Shown one piece after another: positions 35,878-44,340 of a stretch of DNA of 64,000 nt; position 1 is the first letter of the stretch; every line of letters starts with the position of its first letter. Source of the stretch: JANQMX01 sp965247175 (GTDB taxonomy: Bacteria; Pseudomonadota; Alphaproteobacteria; Kiloniellales; DSM-21159). Made by a program: the position numbers and the translations under genes. The DNA lies in NCBI GenBank assembly GCA_965247175.1, contig OZ252006.1, positions 3,472,001 to 3,536,000 of the forward strand, in the 5' to 3' direction. The notes beneath the pieces were generated by a model that saw only the letters and a program-made list of their open reading frames with translations, searched no databases and had not been told where the DNA came from.

Positions 35878-37104
35878 TCAGCGGCTGGCTTGCAAGCCGA
35901 GCGGTTTGCGGACCCGGTCGAGCCACTGGCGGGCCAGCTTGATCACGTTGTCGCTGCCGTCGAGCAAACCCGGCACCACGGTCTGCGAGGGCAGGGGCTG
36001 TTGCGACAGGGTGCGAATGGCCGTCGACATGGTGGCGGGGTCGCGCACGCCGTCGTCGAGCAGCATGCGCACCAGGCCGAGCTCCTGCGCCCGCTCGGCG
36101 CGGATGAACTGCTCCAGGCGCGGCTGGGTGCGCGGAACGATGAGGGCCCGCTTATCGAAGGAGAGCACCTCGCAGAAGGTGTTGTAACCACCCATGCAGA
36201 CGACGCCAGCGGCGCGTTCCAAGAGGCCGTCGACCTGGGCGTCGAAGGTGATGGCCTCGACATTCGGCAGTCGGTCGGCCCGCGCCAGAAAGTCGTCCTG
36301 CAGCTTCGAGCCCATGAAGGGGCCGAGCACCATGACCGCCGGATAGGGCAGCGAGGCATCGCTCTCGTAGGCGCGCAGCACCCAGTCGATGATGTCCTCA
36401 CCGTCGCCGCCGCCGCCGACGGTGACCAGGATGTAGGGCTCCTTGACCTTCTCCAGCTTCGGCGTCAGGGCGGCCATCGGCGGGCTGCGCCTGAGGTAGC
36501 CGGTATAGGTGATGCGGTGCTCGACCGAGGGCGGCAGGTCGAGACCCTCCAGCGGGCGGCAGATCTGCGGCAGGCCGTAAACCCAGATGTCGTCGTAGAA
36601 ATTGGTGAGCGCCGGGGCGACCTTCTTGCGCTCCCATTCGGGGGCCAGCAGCTCCGGGTCGTCCATCACGTCGCGCAGGCCGAGCACGCAGGGCACACCC
36701 TTTCCGCGCAGCAGCGCCAAGGTCTGCTTGACCTCGCCGCGCAGGCCGAGCGGCTCCTTGTCGACGATGAAGAGGTCCGGGTCGAAGATGTCGGCGGTGT
36801 GCTGGATGATGGAGGCGCGCATCGCCAGCGTATGCTCGATGTCCAGCGGCAGCTTGAGCGAGACGTAATTCCCGCCGCGCAGCTTGATGACACCGGGAAT
36901 GCGCACGAAATCGACCCGGTTCTTGAAGCCGAAGCTGCCGATGATGGGAGAGCCGGAGAGGATGAGCACCGAGATGTTCTCGTCCGACTCGACCAGCGCG
37001 TGGGCGATCTCGCGGCAGCGCCGGAGATGCCCCAGGCCGAAGGTGTCATGGCTATAGATCAGGACGCGTTTGGGGCGCCCGGGCGCTGTTGTGATCTTGC
37101 TCAT
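35878..37104 (-). CDS. MurG-like predicted glycosyltransferase (COG4671 type)
   Basis: GT-B-fold protein of 408 residues. The N-terminal RVLIYSHDTFGLGHLRRC loop and C-terminal AGVVCMGGYNTFCEVLSF resemble the acceptor and donor sites of MurG/GT28 enzymes. There is no signal peptide. It is divergent from the ABC gene at 37267 (162-bp gap) and upstream of the GT4 gene on the same strand, with the MITE-like element between them. Confidence 0.82.
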   Translation of the reverse strand: MSKITTAPGRPKRVLIYSHDTFGLGHLRRCREIAHALVESDENISVLILSGSPIIGSFGFKNRVDFVRIPGVIKLRGGNYVSLKLPLDIEHTLAMRASIIQHTADIFDPDLFIVDKEPLGLRGEVKQTLALLRGKGVPCVLGLRDVMDDPELLAPEWERKKVAPALTNFYDDIWVYGLPQICRPLEGLDLPPSVEHRITYTGYLRRSPPMAALTPKLEKVKEPYILVTVGGGGDGEDIIDWVLRAYESDASLPYPAVMVLGPFMGSKLQDDFLARADRLPNVEAITFDAQVDGLLERAAGVVCMGGYNTFCEVLSFDKRALIVPRTQPRLEQFIRAERAQELGLVRMLLDDGVRDPATMSTAIRTLSQQPLPSQTVVPGLLDGSDNVIKLARQWLDRVRKPLGLQASR

Positions 37105-37266
37105 AGTCTCCGACCCAGTTGAGCTTAGAGTCCAGTCAGCCGTGCCAAACAGTTGTCTTTAACCGATAGTGGGTGCCGCGTCAGGCTGATTCTTCTTGGC
37201 CGGGCGCCTGCGGCCGTTAGAGTGCTCCGGTTCGGCGACTAAGCCTTGCGTCCACTTCGGTTTGGC

Positions 37267-39981
37267 ATGGAACGCAATATCTTCAAATACGTCTGGCGGT
37301 TTAGCCGCCGCGAGCAGTTGGTGCTTCTGGGCTGGGTCGCCCTTTCCCTGCCGTTCTATTTCATGTCGCTCGATCTGCCCAAGCAGATCGTCAACCAGGG
37401 CATTCAGGGCGACGGGTTCGCGACGGCGGAAAGCGCCAATCCCATCGGCGTCATCCGGGTGCCGCTCAGCGAAACGCTGACCGGTGAGAGCATCGTGCTG
37501 TTTGAAGGCTTCTCGGCCGATCAGCAGGCGACCCTGCTGATCCTCAGCTTCATGTTCCTCTTCCTGGTCTGCGTCAACGGCGGCTTCAGGTTCGTCATCA
37601 ACACCGGCAAGGGCCGCATGGGCGAGCGTATGCTGCGGCGCCTGCGCTACGAGCTGTCCGACCGCCTGCTGCGCTTCCGCCTGCCGCAAATCCGGCGCAT
37701 GAAGCCGGCGGAAGTCGCCACCATGATCAAGGACGAGGTGGAGCCGCTGGGCGGCTTCATCGGCGACGCCTTCATCACGCCCGCCTTCCTCGGCGGCCAG
37801 GCCATCACCGCCATGGTCTTCATCATGGTGCAGTCGTTCTGGCTCGGGCTGATCGCCGGCATCATCGTGCTGGTCCAGGCCATCCTGATCCCGCGCCTGC
37901 GCGTGCCGATTCTGGAGCTGGGCCGGCAGCGCCAGCTCACTGCGCGCCTGCTCGCCGGCCGCATCGGCGAGGTCATCGAGGGGGCCGGCGAGATTCATGC
38001 CAATGACACCTCGAACTACGAGCGTGCCGAGCTGACCTCGCGGCTGGGACGCATCTTCGACATCCGCTTCGAGATCTACCAGCGCAAGTTCTTCGTGAAG
38101 TTCCTCAATACCTTCCTGTCCCAGCTCACGCCCTTCATCTTCTATGCCGGCGGCGGTCTCCTAGCGCTCTCCGGCCGGCTCGACATCGGCGCCCTGGTGG
38201 CGGTGATCGCCGCCTACAGGGACCTGCCGGGGCCGGTGAAGGAGCTGATCGACTGGGACCAGCGCCGCGCCGACGTGCAGATCAAGTACGATCAGGTGAT
38301 CGAGCAGTTCCAGCCAACGGAGATCGTCGAGCCGTCCTATCAGGACCCGGACGCCCCGGTTTTGCCGCTGGAAGGCGAGATCAAGCTCTCCAGCGTCACG
38401 CTGCTCGACGACGGCGCCAACAAGTTGCTCGACGGCGTCAGCTTCGAGACCCCGATCAAGGAGCACATCGCCGTGGTCGGCGGGGCCAGCAGTGGCAAGG
38501 ACAGCCTCGGCGAGGTGATCGCCGGGCTGGTGCAGCGCAGCTCCGGCTCCGTCGAGATCGGTGAACACCGCATCGAGGACCTGACCCAGGCGGTGCTCGG
38601 CCGCCGCATCGGCTATGTCGCGCCCGACGCCTACTTCTTCTCCCGCTCGATCAAGGAAAACCTGCTCTACAGCTTGACCCACCGGCCGATCCACGCGGCC
38701 GACTACGACAAGGAGGCCGCCGATGCGGCGGCGCACCGCCTGGCGGAGAGCCAGCGCGCGGCCAACTCCTCCTTCGACATCAACGACGACTGGATCGACT
38801 ACGAGGCGGCGGGCGTCACCAACGCGTTCGAGCTGACCAAGCGGGTGCTCTCGGTCCTCGACTGCGTGGCGCTCAGCGACGACATCTACCGCTTCGGCCT
38901 CGACGGCGCGCTGGACGTGGAGCGGCGGCCCGAGGTGGCGGACGGCATTCTGGCCGCGCGTCACCGCATGGCGGAGCGGCTGGCGGTGCAGGGCCACGGC
39001 GACCTCGTCGAGCTGTTCGACATCGCCGACTACAACCGCAACGCCACCTTGGGCGAGAATCTGCTGTTCGGCACGGCGCGCGACCCCGCCTTCGCCGCCG
39101 ACGTCATGGTCGACCACCCGGTCGTGCGGGAGGAGCTGAAGGCCAGCGGCCTGGACAAGCACCTGGTCGAGAAGGGTCTGTCGATCGCCCAGACCATGGT
39201 CGAGATCTTCGCCGACCTGCCGGCCGGGCACCCCTTCTTCGATCAGTTCAGTTTCATCGATGCGGACGACCTGCCGGAGTTCCGGCTGATCATCGCCCGG
39301 GCCGAGAACGTCGGCGCGGCCGCCTTGCCGGAGGCCGAGCGCAACCGTCTCCTGCGCCTGCCGATCTCCTACGTCGAGGCCCGCCATCGCTTGAGCCTGA
39401 TCGACGACACCTTCGAGCAGGAGGTGCTCACGGTGCGCAAGCGCCTGCGCGAGCGCATCATGCAGGAGGCCCCGGACTCGGTCGCGTTCTATGACAGCGA
39501 GCGCTACAACGCCGCCGCCTCGATCATCGATAACATCCTCTTCGGGCGTCTGATCTATGGCCGTGCCCAGGCGGAAGAGACGATCAACGGCTACGTCACC
39601 GAGATCCTCGAGGAGCTCGACTTGAGCGATGCTGTGCGCGAGATCGGCCTGGAGTATCAGGTCGGCATCGGCGGCAAGCGGCTGAGCGCCACCCGGCGGC
39701 AGAAGCTGGCTTTGGCGCGCGCTCTTCTCAAGCGGCCGGATTTGCTTATTGTAAGTGAGGCCACTGCGGTCATGGACGGCGCGACGCGGTCCGAGTTGTT
39801 GCAGAACGTGAGGGAAGAGGCGCGCAATGAAGGCCTCATTTGGATCGTCGAGCGCCCGAGCATGGCGGCCGGCTTCCCGCGCGTCCTGGTGCTAGAGGAC
39901 GGACGCTTGGTCGACGACGGCGTCTATGCGGAGTTGGAGGAACAACAAGGAGCCTTGAAAGAGCTTCTGACGGCGGACTAG
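37267..39981 (+). CDS. aberrant ABC exporter-type protein (possible pseudo-ATPase) with large NBD insert
   Basis: A 904-residue membrane protein. Residues ~15-320 are exporter-type transmembrane helices. The NBD is abnormal: Walker A is GGASSGKD (405-412, Asp412 in place of Ser/Thr), the Q-loop region is YVAPDAYFF (Gln missing, ~450-458), the signature is LSATR (806-810), Walker B is LLIVSE (Ser830 for Asp) and the H-loop is WIVERPS (Glu862 for His). About 335 residues separate Q-loop and signature, versus ~60 normally, and the motif ENLLY/ENLLFG/DNILFG occurs three times (462-468, 595-602, 753-760). The frame is open with no stop, so it is not a pseudogene. The start MERNIFKYVWRF is preferred to one seven codons upstream. 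Confidence 0.85.
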   Translation: MERNIFKYVWRFSRREQLVLLGWVALSLPFYFMSLDLPKQIVNQGIQGDGFATAESANPIGVIRVPLSETLTGESIVLFEGFSADQQATLLILSFMFLFLVCVNGGFRFVINTGKGRMGERMLRRLRYELSDRLLRFRLPQIRRMKPAEVATMIKDEVEPLGGFIGDAFITPAFLGGQAITAMVFIMVQSFWLGLIAGIIVLVQAILIPRLRVPILELGRQRQLTARLLAGRIGEVIEGAGEIHANDTSNYERAELTSRLGRIFDIRFEIYQRKFFVKFLNTFLSQLTPFIFYAGGGLLALSGRLDIGALVAVIAAYRDLPGPVKELIDWDQRRADVQIKYDQVIEQFQPTEIVEPSYQDPDAPVLPLEGEIKLSSVTLLDDGANKLLDGVSFETPIKEHIAVVGGASSGKDSLGEVIAGLVQRSSGSVEIGEHRIEDLTQAVLGRRIGYVAPDAYFFSRSIKENLLYSLTHRPIHAADYDKEAADAAAHRLAESQRAANSSFDINDDWIDYEAAGVTNAFELTKRVLSVLDCVALSDDIYRFGLDGALDVERRPEVADGILAARHRMAERLAVQGHGDLVELFDIADYNRNATLGENLLFGTARDPAFAADVMVDHPVVREELKASGLDKHLVEKGLSIAQTMVEIFADLPAGHPFFDQFSFIDADDLPEFRLIIARAENVGAAALPEAERNRLLRLPISYVEARHRLSLIDDTFEQEVLTVRKRLRERIMQEAPDSVAFYDSERYNAAASIIDNILFGRLIYGRAQAEETINGYVTEILEELDLSDAVREIGLEYQVGIGGKRLSATRRQKLALARALLKRPDLLIVSEATAVMDGATRSELLQNVREEARNEGLIWIVERPSMAAGFPRVLVLEDGRLVDDGVYAELEEQQGALKELLTAD

Positions 39982-40042
39982 AGCGTAGGGTTAGGACATA
40001 CTGCTCTGGTTCCGGGGGTTTGAGAGGGAGGAACCTGGTGCC

Positions 40043-40486
40043 ATGACACTGGACGAGGAAGTCGAGGTCCTGAAGCGGATCCCGCTCTTCTCGAAGATCG
40101 ACAAGCCGAAGCTCAAGCTGCTGGCCTTCACCAGCGAGCGGGTCGTCTTTCACAGCGGCGAGACGGTGTGCCGCCAAGGCGATGCGGGCGATGCCGCCTT
40201 CATCATCGTCGACGGCACCGCTGACATTCTGATCAACGGCAACGGCAAGGACATCAAGGTGGCCGAGGTGGGGCGCAATGCCATCATCGGCGAGGTCGCC
40301 ATCCTGATCGACGTGCCGCGCACGGCGACCGTGGCGGCGACCAGCGAGCTGATCACCCTGCGCATCACCAAGGAGCTCTTCTTCAACCTGGTGCAGGAGT
40401 TCCCGGAGATCTCCGTTGAGATCATGCGGGTGCTGGCACAGCGGCTTGAAGCCACCAACGAGAAGCTGCGCCTGGCCAAGGCATGA
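40043..40486 (+). CDS. cyclic-nucleotide-binding domain protein
   Basis: A 147-residue stand-alone CNB/CRP-like sensor domain without a DNA-binding domain. The phosphate-binding cassette GEVAILIDVPRTATV keeps Glu84 and Arg93, the residues that contact cNMP, so it looks binding-competent. GGGAGGA lies upstream. It follows the ABC gene by 61 bases and overlaps the methyltransferase by 4 bases (ATGA), indicating an operon. Confidence 0.9.
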   Translation: MTLDEEVEVLKRIPLFSKIDKPKLKLLAFTSERVVFHSGETVCRQGDAGDAAFIIVDGTADILINGNGKDIKVAEVGRNAIIGEVAILIDVPRTATVAATSELITLRITKELFFNLVQEFPEISVEIMRVLAQRLEATNEKLRLAKA

Positions 40487-40971
40487 GCCGTCTCGATAGC
40501 GTCATCCGGCGCCTGCAGGCTCAGCGGAGCTGCCTCGACGACGCGGCCGGGCGCATCGCCGGCCTGCCTGGTGTAGTGCTGGAGCTCGGCCTCGGCAACG
40601 GGCGCACCTACGACCATCTGCGCGAGCGCCTGCCCGAGCGCGAGATCTACGTCTTCGAGCGCCGAGTGGCGGCGCATCCGGACTGCATCCCACCCGACGA
40701 CAAGCTCATCCTCGGCGACGTGCGGGAGACGCTGCCCGCGGCGCTCGACCGCTTCCGCGGCCAGGTCGCCCTGGTCCACGCCGACGTCGGCACCGGCGAC
40801 GTCGAGACCAACCGGATGATCGCCGCGGCAATCAGCGCGGTGATCGGCGACTTTCTCGTGCCCAGCGGTTACCTGGTCTGCGATCAGCAGATCAGCTTCC
40901 CTGGCGCCGAGACGGTGCCGCTGCCCGAAGGCGTCGCCCCGGGGCGTTACATCTACCTGCGGAAGCCGTAG
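40483..40971 (+). CDS. small class I SAM-dependent methyltransferase
   Basis: The 162-residue product shows the SAM-binding loop VVLELGLGNGRTYDHL (about residues 32-47), a following acidic strand (VFERR) and LVHADVGTGD. It is shorter than most methyltransferases and lacks the usual C-terminal substrate region. It is coupled to the cNMP-binding gene. Substrate unknown. Confidence 0.75.
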   Translation: MSRLDSVIRRLQAQRSCLDDAAGRIAGLPGVVLELGLGNGRTYDHLRERLPEREIYVFERRVAAHPDCIPPDDKLILGDVRETLPAALDRFRGQVALVHADVGTGDVETNRMIAAAISAVIGDFLVPSGYLVCDQQISFPGAETVPLPEGVAPGRYIYLRKP

Positions 40972-40986
40972 AGCGCGGGGCGAGAG

Positions 40987-41117
40987 TCTTGTTTGGCACC
41001 TTCGGTGCTGCACTGTTCCGTCCCGCTCCCCCACCCGGCCACCCCACTGTCCACAATTCCGTGGGTGGCCGGGTGGGGGAGTGGGACGGAACAGTGCAGC
41101 GCCGATAGGCGCCAAGA
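40987..41117. repeat. palindromic element, family R1 copy 2
   Basis: Core 41010-41097 with 35-base arms pairing 34 of 35 (plus one G-T) around a 18-base loop. Outer GGCACCTTCGGTGC-type hairpins flank it and the ends are T/A rich (TCTTGTTTGG... and ...GCGCCAAGAAAA). It lies between two convergent genes, 3' to both, so it could act as a bidirectional terminator. Its loop is the reverse complement of the loop in copy 3. Confidence 0.88.
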
Positions 41118-41127
41118 AAAACTCCCC

Positions 41128-41916
41128 CTACTCGATATCCACGATCACCGGGACGTGGTCGGAGGGCTTCTCCCAGGTGCGGGTCTCGCGGAAGACCTCG
41201 TGCGCTTTCACCCGCGGGCCGAGCGGCTCGGTGACCCAGACGTGGTCCAGGCGCCAGCCGTAGTCCTTGGCGTAGGACTGGGCGAAGCGGTAGCCCCACC
41301 AGGTGTAGAGCGGCTCCGGCATGGGCACGAAATGGCGGCCGACATCGGTGAAGCCGCCGGCCTCCAGCAGGGTCGCCATCTTCCCGGACTCCACCGGCGA
41401 ATGGCCGACGTTGCGGACCAGGCGCTTGTGGTTCCAGACGTCGTTCTCCAGCGGCGCGACGTTGAAGTCGCCGGCGATCAGGATGGGCCGGTCCCGCGCC
41501 TCGCTCGCCCAGGCCGCCATCTCGTCGAGGAACTGGAGCTTGTGGGCGAACTTGTCGTTGACCGCCGGGTCCGGCTTGTCGCCGCCCGAGGGCACATAGA
41601 AGTTATGCACCTCCAACCCCTCGGCCAGCCGGGCGCTGCAGTGGCGCTTGTCGTCCTTGTCACACCAGACTCGCGTGCTCTCGTCCTCGAAGGGCAGGCG
41701 CGATAGCAGGGCCACGCCGTTGTAGGATTTCTGCCCGGCGATGACCCGGTGGCGATAGCCGCGCTCGTCGAAGAAGTCGCCGGGGAAGATCGAGTCCTCC
41801 AGCTTGGTCTCCTGCAGCAGCAGCAGGTCCGGCGCCTTGGTCTCGATCAGGCGGTCCAGGTGGTCCAGGCGCTGGCGCAAGGAGTTCACGTTCCAGGTGG
41901 CGATGCGCAGGCTCAT
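41128..41916 (-). CDS. xthA: exodeoxyribonuclease III / AP endonuclease
   Basis: Mg-dependent AP endonuclease of 262 residues. ATWNVNSLRQRL, the metal-binding Glu36 in LLLQETKLED, AGDFNVAP, WRLDHVWV and the catalytic SDHVPVIVDI are all present in order. The stop lies 11 bases from repeat R1 copy 2. Confidence 0.94.
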   Translation of the reverse strand: MSLRIATWNVNSLRQRLDHLDRLIETKAPDLLLLQETKLEDSIFPGDFFDERGYRHRVIAGQKSYNGVALLSRLPFEDESTRVWCDKDDKRHCSARLAEGLEVHNFYVPSGGDKPDPAVNDKFAHKLQFLDEMAAWASEARDRPILIAGDFNVAPLENDVWNHKRLVRNVGHSPVESGKMATLLEAGGFTDVGRHFVPMPEPLYTWWGYRFAQSYAKDYGWRLDHVWVTEPLGPRVKAHEVFRETRTWEKPSDHVPVIVDIE

Positions 41917-41964
41917 CGGTCTCTCGAATAGCGACAGTGGGGAAAGCGGTGGGGCAGGGGTGCG

Positions 41965-42750
41965 CTAGGAAACGAGCGCGACCGGACTGGTATAGCGCTC
42001 TTCGGCGCGGCGATGCACGGCCTGGCCGAAGGCCTCGAACAGGGTCAGGGAGAGCGCGCAGTCCCAGACCTTGTACTCGGGATGCCACTGGACGCTGAGC
42101 ACGAAGCCGCGGGCGCCGGGCATGCTCAGCGCTTCGATAGTGCCGTCGGGCGCCGTCGCCTCGACCTCCAGGCCGCGGCCCAGCCCGCGCACCGCTTGCC
42201 AGTGCAGCGAGTTGACCTCGGCCTCGGTCTTGCCCCACAGCCGGTGCAGCAGTCCGCCGGACTTCAGCGCCACGGCATGGCGCGGCGCGTAGTTCACGTC
42301 CATGTCCGGATCCTTGGGGGAGCGGTGGTCCATCCGGCCGAGCAGCTCGTGCACCCGGGGAAAGAGCGAGCCGCCGAGCGCCACGTTGAGCTCCTGGTGG
42401 CCGCGGCAGATGCAGAACAGCGGCACGCCCATGGCGATCGCCGTCTCGATCAGCGGAAAGGTGGTGGCATCCCGCTCCTGATCGAAGGGCGCGGCCTCCT
42501 CGCTCTCCTCGTCGCCGTAGCGCTCCGGATGCACATTGGAGGGGCTGCCGGTCATCACCAGCCCGTCGAGGCGGGAGAGCAGCGCCTCTGTCTCAGTCAG
42601 ATCCTCTAGGGCGGGGATCATCACCGGCATGGCCTTGCTCGCCACAGCGACGGCGCGCACGTACTTGTCGCCGATGGTATGGAACGGCAGGTCGTCGAAC
42701 TCACGGCGGCAGGCCGGCAGGCCGACCAAGGGTTTGCTGGACACGAACAT
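41965..42750 (-). CDS. gamma-glutamyl-gamma-aminobutyrate hydrolase family (peptidase C26)
   Basis: Class I glutamine-amidotransferase-like hydrolase of 261 residues, PuuD-like. The nucleophile is Cys115 in LFCICRGHQELN, and the His of the triad lies in SVQWHPEY. VGLPACRRE and MTGSPSNVHP are family blocks. The start MFVSSKPLVG at 42750 avoids the upstream frame that runs into repeat R1. Confidence 0.9.
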   Translation of the reverse strand: MFVSSKPLVGLPACRREFDDLPFHTIGDKYVRAVAVASKAMPVMIPALEDLTETEALLSRLDGLVMTGSPSNVHPERYGDEESEEAAPFDQERDATTFPLIETAIAMGVPLFCICRGHQELNVALGGSLFPRVHELLGRMDHRSPKDPDMDVNYAPRHAVALKSGGLLHRLWGKTEAEVNSLHWQAVRGLGRGLEVEATAPDGTIEALSMPGARGFVLSVQWHPEYKVWDCALSLTLFEAFGQAVHRRAEERYTSPVALVS

Positions 42751-42841
42751 CAGGGCGCTGTCCTTGAAGCGGGTCGTTCTTGGTTGGAGTGTCAGACTAG
42801 CAGTGCTGGGGGGCACTTGTCCCGGCGCTTTGTGGGGAGTC

Positions 42842-43000
42842 TTTGTTGGGCGCCTTCGGCGCTGCACTGTTCCGTCCCACTCCCCCACCCGGCCACCCAC
42901 GGAATTGTGGACAGTGGGGTGGCCGGGTGGGGGAGTGGGACGGAACAGCCCAGGCGCGCCTCCGCAAGAAGACACCGAGCTTACACGGCGCCGGCGCGCC
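42842..43000. repeat. palindromic element, family R1 copy 3
   Basis: Core 42867-42948 with perfect 32-base arms (42867-42898 / 42917-42948). The left end TTTGTTGGGCGC (42842-42853) matches the R2 copy 1 terminus; the right part 42953-43000 is the inverted shared module, 40 of 48 identical to R2 copy 1. It abuts the stop codon of the LpoA-like gene at 43001, so the right terminus may be truncated. Confidence 0.88.
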
Positions 43001-44320
43001 CTAGTTAATCGCACCCGCGAAGCTGGAGCCGGCGGTGGCGCGCTCGATGATCTCGCCGCGCTGCAGCTCCTGGACGGAGAGGCTGCGCTCGGTCGAGCCG
43101 TCAGGGCGAAAGCGGAAGATGCCGTCGACCCCGGCGAAGCCGTCCGCCTGGGTCAGGCGGGCCGTATCGAAGATCACCGCTTCGCCCACGGCCTCGGCTT
43201 GGCGGGTCAAGACGGCGGCCAGCGCCGTGCCGTCATAGCCCAGGGAGGCGACCCGCGGCGGCGTCTCGCCGAACAGGGTTTGGTAGCGGCGGGAGAAGGC
43301 CTCCCAGCTCCGCCGGTCGGGCGTGGCGAACCAGGCACCGGCCAGGGAAGGCTCGGTTCCGAGCGAGACGTCGTCCCACAGCATGGTGCCGAGGAACTGC
43401 ACGTCATCCGGGTCGACGTCATAGAAGGGCAGCAAGGGCGCCACCAACAGGAGCTCCCGCCCGCCGGCCGGGATCAGCACGCTGTCGAAGTCGACATCGC
43501 CCAGGGTCTCCTGCTCCATCAGGCGCTGCAGCTCGGCCTGCGACTGCTGATCGTTGCGGCCGGAAAGCCGGCGCCGCTCGGCCAGCAGGGCGGCGCGCCG
43601 GGCGTTGTAGTCGGCCAGAACCTGGACCTGCGCGGAGACGTCGGTGGTTCCCGGCGGATAGAAGATCGTCGAGGCCATGAAGCCGCCGTGGCGGGTGATC
43701 GCCCGGCGCAGCGCCATCAGCGAGGCCTGCCCATAGCCGTTCTCCGGCGCCAGGAGGGCGAAGCGCGTGTGGCCTTGGGAGACCGCATAGCCCACCACCT
43801 GATCGATCTGCGATTCCGGCGTGATGCCGAGCACGAAGACGCCGTCCTGCGCCAGGGTCACGTCGTTGGAGAAGCTGAGCAGCGGCACCACGCCGCCGAC
43901 CGCGACCGGCGCGGCAGCCCGTGCCGAGGTGGAGAACAGCGGCCCGAGGATGAGCTGCACGCCTTCCAGCACGGCCTCTTGTGCGGCCGCGGCGGCGCCG
44001 TCGGGCGTGCCGCCGGTGTCCTTGACCACCAGCTCGAAGCCGGGACCGGCGAGCTCGAACAACGCCATCTCGGCGGCATTGAGGATGGCTTGGCCGACGG
44101 GGGCCGCCGGGCCGGACAGCGGCACGAGCAGCGCCACCTTGGCTTCCCCGGGGGCGTAGACGGTGGCCGGGAGCGGCAGTGTGTCGGGTTGCGCTGCTGG
44201 TTCGCTTAGCTCAGGTTCGGGCGCCGGCTGTTGCTGTTGCGGCGCGCAGGCGGCGAGCAGCAGCGCGGCGGCCGCCACGACCACGCCCAACGCGCGGCGC
44301 ACGGCGGGAGGCGAAGGCAT
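43001..44320 (-). CDS. penicillin-binding-protein activator (LpoA-like) lipoprotein
   Basis: A 439-residue lipoprotein with lipobox LLLAAC (Cys25) after a hydrophobic signal, then a Pro/Glu linker and a periplasmic-binding-like fold (KVALLVPLSGPAAPVGQAIL, LLAPENGYGQASLMALR). The divergent rsmI-yraN neighbourhood matches the E. coli yraM(lpoA)-yraL-yraN arrangement, supporting a role in stimulating peptidoglycan synthesis. ATG 44320 is preferred to an upstream TTG at 44350 overlapping rsmI. Confidence 0.87.
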   Translation of the reverse strand: MPSPPAVRRALGVVVAAAALLLAACAPQQQQPAPEPELSEPAAQPDTLPLPATVYAPGEAKVALLVPLSGPAAPVGQAILNAAEMALFELAGPGFELVVKDTGGTPDGAAAAAQEAVLEGVQLILGPLFSTSARAAAPVAVGGVVPLLSFSNDVTLAQDGVFVLGITPESQIDQVVGYAVSQGHTRFALLAPENGYGQASLMALRRAITRHGGFMASTIFYPPGTTDVSAQVQVLADYNARRAALLAERRRLSGRNDQQSQAELQRLMEQETLGDVDFDSVLIPAGGRELLLVAPLLPFYDVDPDDVQFLGTMLWDDVSLGTEPSLAGAWFATPDRRSWEAFSRRYQTLFGETPPRVASLGYDGTALAAVLTRQAEAVGEAVIFDTARLTQADGFAGVDGIFRFRPDGSTERSLSVQELQRGEIIERATAGSSFAGAIN

Positions 44321-44340
44321 GATCGGAGGAAGCGAGACGG

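Noticed and set aside
37267..39981. Reading the altered NBD motifs as a decaying pseudogene
   Set aside because: No stop or frameshift in 904 codons, strong codon bias, and a coherent position in an operon argue for a maintained gene.
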